From: an uncultured Ruminococcus sp.
GTDB taxonomy: Bacteria > Bacillota > Clostridia > Oscillospirales > Ruminococcaceae
Reading direction: 5' to 3'
Assembly (NCBI GenBank): GCA_937898375.1
Contig: CALEJX010000386.1
Span: 1 to 12,853 of the forward strand
DNA length: 12,853 nt
Of the stretch, positions 1 to 5,887 are shown piece after piece. Under the pieces are notes generated by a model. That model worked only from the letters and a program-made list of their open reading frames with translations, searched no databases and had not been told where the DNA came from. Position numbers and translations under genes: made by a program. Within the stretch, counting starts at the first letter, position 1; each line of letters opens with the position of its first letter.

Positions 1-186
1 AGTTTGTTTTGTGAAATCGTAAGTGAAGCACAAGTTTCTGACGCTATAGCAATAGAAACAGCAAAATTACTACACGAATGGATAGATTCAAACTGTATAC
101 TATACTTTAATTTTTATTATGTTGGTGATACTCAAGTAGAGTCTGGTATTAATGAATGTTTGGAAGAGGCGACACAAACTTTATAG
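1..186 (+). CDS. 3' end of an unidentified protein (partial)
   Basis: The reading frame is open from the left edge of the window and stops with TAG at 184-186, giving about 61 C-terminal residues. I do not recognise the family. The visible part is acidic, with an amphipathic-looking helix (AIAIETAKLLHEWIDS), an aromatic stretch (YFNFYYVGD) and an acidic tail. No ribosome binding site precedes the TTG at 4, so the true start most likely lies upstream of the window. It is AT-rich like the next gene and unlike the operon to the right. A 48-nt gap separates it from the TerB-like gene, so the two may be co-transcribed. The reading frame is likely real given its context, but the function is unknown. 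Confidence 0.5.
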   Translation, partial: SLFCEIVSEAQVSDAIAIETAKLLHEWIDSNCILYFNFYYVGDTQVESGINECLEEATQTL

Positions 187-234
187 CCATAATACAACGT
201 TGAAATTGATTACTAAAGTGAAAGGAAGATTATT

Positions 235-636
235 ATGTATTTAAATACTTTAAATGAAGAGCAGAAAAACATTTTTCTTGATTTGTGTATTCTTGCAGCA
301 AAATCAAATAATGTTGTAGCTGAAGATGAAATTGCGATCATCAATGAGTATTGCAATGAAATGCAGATCGCTGCAAGATATGAAGAAGAAAGAAATTTCG
401 ATTTGTGTATTGAAGATCTCAAAAAGGATTGTAACAAAGGAACAATTAAGATCATTGTGCTGGAGCTTACTGCATTGATCTTGTCAGACAATATTTGCGA
501 TGAAGACGAAGAAAAATACATGCAGGAATTTATAAGCCGTGTAGGCATTACAAAATCCGAATTTGAAAAAACTATGGAATTGCTTAATGAACTTTCATCA
601 ATTTATTCAGAAATAAATCACTTTGTTTCTGAATAA
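235..636 (+). CDS. Small TerB-like acidic helical protein
   Basis: This is a complete 133-residue protein with ATG at 235, preceded by AAAGGAAG (220-227) at a 7-nt spacing. It appears all-helical, cytoplasmic and acidic, with no signal peptide or membrane segment. Residues about 6-45 (LNEEQKNIFLDLCILAAKSN followed by an AEDE cluster) resemble the start of the tellurite-resistance TerB-like fold: a hydrophobic helix, a short turn, then an acidic E/D cluster leading into the next helix. A second copy of the same pattern appears further on (LELTALILSDN then DEDEE), which fits the pseudo-twofold arrangement of TerB domains. TerB-like proteins are linked to metal or stress responses and phage-defence contexts, but a single small member gives no specific function. 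No other ter genes are visible. The family call is from pattern only, and the role is unknown. Confidence 0.6.
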   Translation: MYLNTLNEEQKNIFLDLCILAAKSNNVVAEDEIAIINEYCNEMQIAARYEEERNFDLCIEDLKKDCNKGTIKIIVLELTALILSDNICDEDEEKYMQEFISRVGITKSEFEKTMELLNELSSIYSEINHFVSE

Positions 637-690
637 AAAGTTAAGGAGCAGGCTTATAAAAAGCCAATAAACTAACCTTTCCAATATGTA
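637..690. other. Short gap between convergent genes
   Basis: This stretch lies between the stop of the TerB-like gene and the terminator. It contains a weak hairpin (GGCTT 651-655 with AAGCC 661-665, loop of 5) without a T-run, and an isolated AAGGAG at 643-648 with no gene after it. I see no promoter or coding sequence here. Confidence 0.5.
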
Positions 691-730
691 AAAAAAAGAG
701 CCTCGCTTACAGCGTTAAGGCTCTTTTTTA
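691..730. terminator. Bidirectional intrinsic terminator
   Basis: An outer stem pairs 692-703 with 718-729 (GAGCCT with AGGCTC, extended by six A-T pairs). An inner stem pairs CGCT (704-707) with AGCG (711-714), leaving TTA (715-717) as a one-sided bulge. The A-run on the left and the T-run on the right give a U-tract in whichever direction the region is transcribed. It can therefore end both the + strand TerB-like transcript and the long - strand operon. The bulged TTA is the complement of the TAA stop codon of the MATE gene, so that stop codon sits inside the terminator. Confidence 0.9.
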
Positions 731-2088
731 GTTTGGCTTCTCTTTGTCGAAACCCTATACCCCACTCTCCCATAAACAAAGCTCAGCACCCAGCCTGCCG
801 GCATTGACAGCCATACTGCCGATACGCCTATGACCGATACAAGGGCGTAGGTGAAAATAATTCGGAACGTGAGATTTATTATACTTCCCGATAAAAACAG
901 CTTCAAACACCCAAGCCCTCTTAACATTCCGTTGAAGCTTGAATTTATTCCCATTATTATGTAACAGAACGCAAGGTCTGTCATGTAGCCCATGCCTGTT
1001 TCTATGGCGGAAGCTGATGAGCTTGACAAGTCCATGAAAAATCCTAAAAAGCGCCGCCTGAGAAGCATTATCACTGCAAATTCTATCACAGCTATGCCTG
1101 CGCATAACAGCACGCTTGCCTTGTAGCCCTCTCTGATACGCTCTTTTTTGCCTGCACCAAGATTTTGCGCCGTGTAGGTGGATACCGCATTTCCACAGGC
1201 TATGAACGGCATTATCGCAAAGGAGTCTATCTTTGAAGCCGCCGTGTAGCCTGCAAGCACGTCCGAGCCAAAGGGATTGACCGCAGACTGCACAATGAGC
1301 ATTCCCACCGACACCACCGATTGCTGTATCACCGATACCGCCGCATATGATGACATTTCTTTTAGCACAGCCCCCGAAAAGAAGCTGAACTCGGCTCTTT
1401 CAGGGTCTTTTCTGTATACCTTGTCGAAAAGAAGCAGAAACGATATCACCGCCGATACGCCCTGCGCAATGAAGGTCGCCCATGCCGCACCTGATACGCC
1501 CATTGAAAATCCGCCTACCAATAAAAGATCAAGCCCTATGTTCAGCAAAGAGGACATCACAAGCAGGTGAAAAGGCGTCTTTGAGTTGCCAAGGGCGCTG
1601 AATACCGACGCTTGCACATTGTAAAGAAACATAAACGGCATACCAAAAGAATATATCCGCAGATAGTCCGCAGCGTCGTCTATAATGTTCTGAGGCGTTT
1701 TCAAAAGCCTTAAAAGCGGCATACTAAGCACCGCCCCAAGCACCGCTATCAATGCCGCAACCATAAGTGAAAATATCAGCACAGTGGAAATGCCCGTCTT
1801 GACCTTTGATTTGTTCCCTGCGCCGCAGTATTTCGCTATAAGCACCGATGTTCCTATGCCCGTACCCGTTGCAACGGCTATCATGACCATTGTCACCGCA
1901 AAGGAAACTCCCACCGCCGCAAGGGCTTCGTCGCCGTTTATCTTGCCCACTATTATGGTGTCCATGGTGTTGTAAAGCTGCTGAAAAAGGTTTGCAAGTA
2001 TAAGTGGCTGTGCAAATCGGAATATTATTTTCTTAGGGTCGCCCTCTGTCATTATTACATTTTCTGACTTATTCTTCAAATTCTTCAC
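715..2088 (-). CDS. MATE-family multidrug/metabolite efflux protein
   Basis: An integral membrane antiporter of the MATE superfamily, which exports cationic or aromatic compounds using a Na+ or H+ gradient. The protein is 457 residues from the GTG at 2088, a normal length for the family. It has about 12 hydrophobic segments arranged as two homologous halves. The N-terminal family signature is clear: TEGDPKK, then FAQPLILANLFQQLYNTMD and the IVGK segment. The start is uncertain. The GTG at 2088 has no good ribosome binding site. The in-frame TTG at 2079 has GGTGA 5 nt upstream. The ATG at 2052 has no clear site. The first two overlap the end of the adenine-deaminase-like gene, which implies translational coupling. 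Last gene of the operon, ending in the terminator hairpin. A BmrR-like regulator three genes upstream is the natural candidate to control it. The substrate cannot be read from the sequence. Confidence 0.9.
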   Translation of the reverse strand: MKNLKNKSENVIMTEGDPKKIIFRFAQPLILANLFQQLYNTMDTIIVGKINGDEALAAVGVSFAVTMVMIAVATGTGIGTSVLIAKYCGAGNKSKVKTGISTVLIFSLMVAALIAVLGAVLSMPLLRLLKTPQNIIDDAADYLRIYSFGMPFMFLYNVQASVFSALGNSKTPFHLLVMSSLLNIGLDLLLVGGFSMGVSGAAWATFIAQGVSAVISFLLLFDKVYRKDPERAEFSFFSGAVLKEMSSYAAVSVIQQSVVSVGMLIVQSAVNPFGSDVLAGYTAASKIDSFAIMPFIACGNAVSTYTAQNLGAGKKERIREGYKASVLLCAGIAVIEFAVIMLLRRRFLGFFMDLSSSSASAIETGMGYMTDLAFCYIIMGINSSFNGMLRGLGCLKLFLSGSIINLTFRIIFTYALVSVIGVSAVWLSMPAGWVLSFVYGRVGYRVSTKRSQTKKEP

Positions 2089-3823
2089 CGCCCGTGAATA
2101 TGGGTATGTATCTTTGCTGGTTTACGTCAAAAAGCCCCTTTTCCGTCAGCCCCACCTCGGGGACAGTCTGACACAGCGACACTGTAAGCACCGCCGTCAT
2201 GCGCTGAGCGTCTCCCCCTGTGAGGGCAAGGGCTTCTCTGAAAGCTTTCTGCGCCTTTATCTCGTCTGTAATGTTCTCACCGCTTAGTATTCCTGCCGCA
2301 GGAAGCGAGTAAAGCCCTGCCACCCTGCCGTCAATAGCAACCGCAGCACCGCCGCCGTTTGCTTCAACAGCTTTCACGGCGCAAAGCATATCTGCAGGGT
2401 CAACGCCTGACACAACGATATTATTGCTCTCCTGAGCAAAACTTGCGGCAACAGCTCCCCTTTTTATGCCAAGACCTTTTATAAAGCCGCTGCCTATCTC
2501 TCCGCTCCTGCCGAAACGCTCCACAACAAATATTGGTAAAATATCAGCTTTTGTATCACCGCATACAACGCCGTTTCTGACTTCAAGCCTGCCTTTCACA
2601 AGCCTTGTGACTATACCACCATTTGGCATTTCAATTGCATTTGCAGTAACATAGCCCCTTTCAAAGCCTGCTTTTATCTCAAAAGAATGGCTGTCAAGCC
2701 CTTTGGGCAATATCACAGTGTTTCTAAGCTCAGGACAGCAAGTTATGTCAAACTCATGCCTACAAAGAAGCTCGCCGTTTTCAGCCACCAACTTGCCCTC
2801 GTGATAGACCTTTTTCACTGTCATATTTTCAAGGCTATCCATAAGCAGGAAGTTTGCCTTTTTCGAGGGAGTAACTGAGCCTATGATATCATCAACGCCA
2901 TAGTGCCTTGCGGCGTTTAGCGTTGCCATTTTTATCGCCGTCACAGGGTCGATACCGCTTTTCACTGCAATGCGCAAGGCATTGTCTATACAGCCGTTTT
3001 CCTTTATATCCTCCGCCGACTTGTCATCGGTGCAGAACATTATATTGTCCGTAGGGATATTGTTTTCCACTATCCCCTCACACAGGGTTCGGCAGTTCGG
3101 CTCTATAGTTCCCTCTCTTACCAACACCGCCATTCCGCAGGCAAGCCGCTGTTCAAGGTCGCTTATGCTTTCGCACTCGTGGTCGTCACAAAGCCCAGCG
3201 CAAGCCGCCTGCTGAACGTCGCCAAAACCCATTGACGGACAGTGACCGTTCACCTTTACACCTGCCCTTTTTGCCGCACTGAGAAGCTTTATTATCTCCT
3301 CGTTCTCGACAACAGCACCGCTTATCTCACCCACAGTTTTCACTCCGCACTCTTTGATAACATTGGTGATATCATCTTGCGTTTTCAGGGTGGAAAGATA
3401 CTGTGAGGGAAGCTGTAAAAAGCTTTCTATTGGCATTTCCCCTAGCATTTCCTGCACAGCCTTTATGCCCTTAAGCCCAAGTGTATTTGACATCTGCATA
3501 GGGTCAAAGAATACACAGCCTGTGCCGTGTGGCACTGCGCCCTCGCAGTATGCAAAAGGCGTGAGCTTTGAGGACTCTATGTGCATATGAGCGTCGATAA
3601 AAGACGGCGCAAGATACATTCCGCCGCAGTCTATAAGCTTTTCGGCTCTAGGCTCAAAGTCAGGGCAAACTGCGGCGATAACGCCGGTTTTTATCCCCAC
3701 CGAGCCGTTCTCTATTATACGCTCTCTGTAAACGTCAACTATCCTTGCGTTATAAAAATAAATATCAAAAGGCAGCTTACCCTTAGCCGCCAGTATAAGT
3801 TCCTTTAGCTGCCGATCATTCAT
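2069..3823 (-). CDS. Adenine-deaminase-family amidohydrolase, divergent
   Basis: A cytoplasmic metal-dependent amidohydrolase of the adenine deaminase (Ade) family, whose known members turn adenine into hypoxanthine plus ammonia. At 584 residues it is full length. The ATG at 3823 has AAAGAGG upstream. Visible elements in order are the metal-binding HxH motif (H79, H81, in FIDAHMHIES), PHG at 98-100, GE at 165-166, NGH with H194, the DDHE motif (213-216), FCTDD (263-267), and the Ade-specific C-terminal domain (about 380-575) with SLPAAGILS near 506. Two motifs I remember as near-invariant in Ade are altered. The usual DPHEIAN reads DPMQMSN (107-113). The usual AHDSHN near the C-terminus reads AQESNN (463-468). 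The core metal histidines appear intact, so it may be active with a different base or metal preference. It lies 25 nt after the ureohydrolase gene and its 3' end may overlap the MATE gene start. The family is certain, the adenine specificity is not. Confidence 0.85.
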   Translation of the reverse strand: MNDRQLKELILAAKGKLPFDIYFYNARIVDVYRERIIENGSVGIKTGVIAAVCPDFEPRAEKLIDCGGMYLAPSFIDAHMHIESSKLTPFAYCEGAVPHGTGCVFFDPMQMSNTLGLKGIKAVQEMLGEMPIESFLQLPSQYLSTLKTQDDITNVIKECGVKTVGEISGAVVENEEIIKLLSAAKRAGVKVNGHCPSMGFGDVQQAACAGLCDDHECESISDLEQRLACGMAVLVREGTIEPNCRTLCEGIVENNIPTDNIMFCTDDKSAEDIKENGCIDNALRIAVKSGIDPVTAIKMATLNAARHYGVDDIIGSVTPSKKANFLLMDSLENMTVKKVYHEGKLVAENGELLCRHEFDITCCPELRNTVILPKGLDSHSFEIKAGFERGYVTANAIEMPNGGIVTRLVKGRLEVRNGVVCGDTKADILPIFVVERFGRSGEIGSGFIKGLGIKRGAVAASFAQESNNIVVSGVDPADMLCAVKAVEANGGGAAVAIDGRVAGLYSLPAAGILSGENITDEIKAQKAFREALALTGGDAQRMTAVLTVSLCQTVPEVGLTEKGLFDVNQQRYIPIFTGGEEFEE

Positions 3824-3848
3824 AAGCTGCCTCTTTCAGATACTATTA

Positions 3849-4946
3849 TCAGTGTTTATAAAGCGACTTGTTCAGCGCAAGATTGCAAAGCACATTGATG
3901 ATACATCTTGACGCCGCAAGTGAAGTTATCTCGCTCACATCAAATGGAGGGGATACCTCCACAACGTCCATTCCGCAGATACCCGGAGCTGTCACAAGCT
4001 TAAGAAGCCTTAGAAGCTCTCTTGGTAGCATACCGCCGAAATCAGGCGTGCCTGTACCAGGGCAGAAAGCCGCTTCCAGAACGTCTATATCAAGGCTCAC
4101 ATACACTGCCTTACAGCCTTTCCATGCGATATCGAGGGCAAGCTCTGCAACCTTGTCGATACCATACTTGTCGATATCCTCCATTGATACAGCCGTGCAG
4201 CCGCTGTCACGGGTGAATTTTGACCATGACTTACAGCAGTTTCCGCCTATGCCTATCTGCACAAGATTTTTTGCGCTGAGGTTAGGCAGATGAGTGGAAT
4301 GGTACCATTCTGTGCCGTGCATTTTCTCGTCCATTTGGATAGCGTCACAATCGCTGTGGCGGTCGATATGGATAACGCCGATATTGCCGTCGATATACTT
4401 TGAAATGCCCCTGAGTGTAGGAAACGTAGTAGAGTGGTCGCCCCCAAGAACGATAGGCGTTACACCCTGAGAGAATATATAGCCTATGCCCTTTGTTATC
4501 TGGTCGAAAGTCTTTTCAGCATTTGCAGGGAGTGTATAGATATCTCCTGCGTCGCAAAGCTTTATGTTTTCGTAAAGGTCAACGCCATAGTCAGGGTTGA
4601 AAGGCGATATCTGCGAAGAAGCGTGTCTTATGCCAGCAGGACCAAGCCTTGTGCCTGAGCGGTTTGAAGCTCCGCTGTCATATGGGATACCCACCACTGC
4701 AACGTCATAATCCGACACCTTGTGGATATCCTCGCAAAAAGGGCTTCTGAGAAAAGTTTCGTGGCTTGTGTATGTAGGGCCGAGATTTGTTCTTGCAAAA
4801 CAACTCATTCCCTCACTTTTGATACTGTCCGCAGGCTCTAAGCCAAGCTCAACGGCTCTCTTTGCCATTGTAGGAAATCTTGTGTTGCCAAATTCATCAA
4901 ATCTTGCCGCCATTTTCATGGCGTGCAGTTCATTTCTGTCTATCAT
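3849..4946 (-). CDS. Ureohydrolase (agmatinase / guanidine hydrolase superfamily)
   Basis: A metal-dependent hydrolase of the arginase/agmatinase superfamily, which releases urea from a guanidino group. All six expected metal ligands are present: H171 in GGDHS, D195, H197 and D199 in HIDRHSD, and D286 and D288 in SLDID. VEVSPPFD (329-336) is also typical. It is 365 residues, against about 306 for E. coli SpeB, mainly because about 80 residues precede the first core strand (DVAVVGIPYD at 81-90). This long N-terminus, the Arg in HIDRHSD where agmatinases usually have Ala, the MDEKMHGTEWYH loop, and the absence of the common DP after the SLDID motif remind me of the cyanobacterial guanidine hydrolase (GdmH) type. 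Annotating it as plain agmatinase (speB) would therefore overstate what is known. The start at ATG 4946 is supported by GGGAGGA at 4953-4959. It sits 21 nt after the MerR gene and 25 nt before the Ade-like gene, in the middle of the operon. Confidence 0.88.
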   Translation of the reverse strand: MIDRNELHAMKMAARFDEFGNTRFPTMAKRAVELGLEPADSIKSEGMSCFARTNLGPTYTSHETFLRSPFCEDIHKVSDYDVAVVGIPYDSGASNRSGTRLGPAGIRHASSQISPFNPDYGVDLYENIKLCDAGDIYTLPANAEKTFDQITKGIGYIFSQGVTPIVLGGDHSTTFPTLRGISKYIDGNIGVIHIDRHSDCDAIQMDEKMHGTEWYHSTHLPNLSAKNLVQIGIGGNCCKSWSKFTRDSGCTAVSMEDIDKYGIDKVAELALDIAWKGCKAVYVSLDIDVLEAAFCPGTGTPDFGGMLPRELLRLLKLVTAPGICGMDVVEVSPPFDVSEITSLAASRCIINVLCNLALNKSLYKH

Positions 4947-4967
4947 GATTATTCCTCCCTGCTTTGT

Positions 4968-5855
4968 TTATAATTTCATAAGCGGAAACTGAAGCTCCGC
5001 AATAGTTTCATCATTGTTGTCCGTAAGGGTTATATCTATACGGTATATCATCACCCCGACGCTTCCAAGGGTGTAGCCATGCTCCTGTGCAAGACAGCGC
5101 ATTTTCATTATAAGCTCCCCGAAATAGCTGTAGCAGTTCCTATGGAAAGCGCAAACGTATTTTCCCCCTGCCACTGTTGTGAAGCTTTCCTTGTCAGCCT
5201 GATCTGCCGAACAGAACACCATAGGGCAGACCTCGGAGTCCATATCGTCAGGGTCAACTGAGTTTTTTATGGTCATTGCAACCTTGTCTGTGGCAAGCAC
5301 AGGGGAAGTTCCGCCGATAGCCTCTTCAAGCTTCATAAACTCTATGCCGGTGAGATTTGTTCTGAACTTGTTGCTCTCCCCTTTGAGGGCATATCGTTCA
5401 GGAAGTTCCTTTATAACAGGGTCGTCAAGCTTGAAATCTGTGTTGTTAAGCTCCCTGATAAATTTCAGCTTCTCTTTCAGCACACGGCTTATCTCGAGCT
5501 TGTCCGCTATCTCCTGCTGTAAAAGCTCATAACGCTGTCTGAGAACACGCTCGGACTTTTCAAGGTTTCTGTCATTGAAATAGTCCTCTATCTCTTTCAG
5601 TGATAAGTTCAGCCTGCGAAGCTCTTTTATGGTGCCAAGCTTTTCACACTGCTGTGCCGAATAAAACCGCCGCCCTGTGAGCTTATCAACATAGTCAGGT
5701 CTTAGAAGCCCTATCCTATCGTAATATCTCAGCCGCTCTGTAGGTATGTTTCGATACTTTGCTATCTCGGTTATGCTCAGAAGCTTTTCCCCATTCGGGA
5801 CAAGCTGTCCGTTTTCGTCTGTATAAAACACAGCGTCTTTTATATCATCAGTCAT
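4968..5855 (-). CDS. MerR-family regulator, BmrR-like, with GyrI-like ligand domain
   Basis: A DNA-binding regulator of 295 residues. A MerR winged helix lies at about 25-95 (LSITEIAKYRNIPTERLRYY, then a GRRFYS wing). It is followed by a long helix suited to an antiparallel dimer coiled coil (about 97-137) and a C-terminal GyrI/BmrR-type effector-binding domain (about 147-293, with GGKYVCAFH and a final AELQFPL strand). BmrR-like proteins bind lipophilic cations or other small molecules, twist the DNA between overlong-spaced promoter elements, and usually switch on an efflux gene. Here the MATE gene downstream is the obvious candidate, though I found no MerR-type operator in the window. About 24 extra residues precede the HTH. 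The start at ATG 5855 is supported by GGGGGA (5862-5867) at a 6-nt spacing. It lies 32 nt after the Amt-PII gene. The ligand is unknown. Confidence 0.9.
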   Translation of the reverse strand: MTDDIKDAVFYTDENGQLVPNGEKLLSITEIAKYRNIPTERLRYYDRIGLLRPDYVDKLTGRRFYSAQQCEKLGTIKELRRLNLSLKEIEDYFNDRNLEKSERVLRQRYELLQQEIADKLEISRVLKEKLKFIRELNNTDFKLDDPVIKELPERYALKGESNKFRTNLTGIEFMKLEEAIGGTSPVLATDKVAMTIKNSVDPDDMDSEVCPMVFCSADQADKESFTTVAGGKYVCAFHRNCYSYFGELIMKMRCLAQEHGYTLGSVGVMIYRIDITLTDNNDETIAELQFPLMKL

Positions 5856-5887
5856 ATCTTGTCCCCCATTCCAATTATTATGGCAGC

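Noticed and set aside
213..548. Open frame of 111 codons on the - strand opposite the TerB-like gene
   Set aside because: It is antisense to a gene with a good ribosome binding site, and its serine/isoleucine-rich translation resembles no protein I know.
651..665. Hairpin with a 5-bp stem as a possible second terminator or small RNA
   Set aside because: The stem is short and no T-run follows it. The strong terminator at 691-730 explains the region.
3868..4293. Open frame of 141 codons on the + strand inside the ureohydrolase gene
   Set aside because: It is antisense to a gene with all its catalytic motifs, has no ribosome binding site, and its translation is low-complexity.
4947..4967. Possible guanidine riboswitch before the ureohydrolase gene
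   Set aside because: The gap is only 21 nt and is taken up by the ribosome binding site. No guanidine riboswitch class fits there.
5856..5887. Internal promoter before the MerR-family gene
   Set aside because: I found no pair of -35 and -10 like elements at a workable spacing, either normal or MerR-type.
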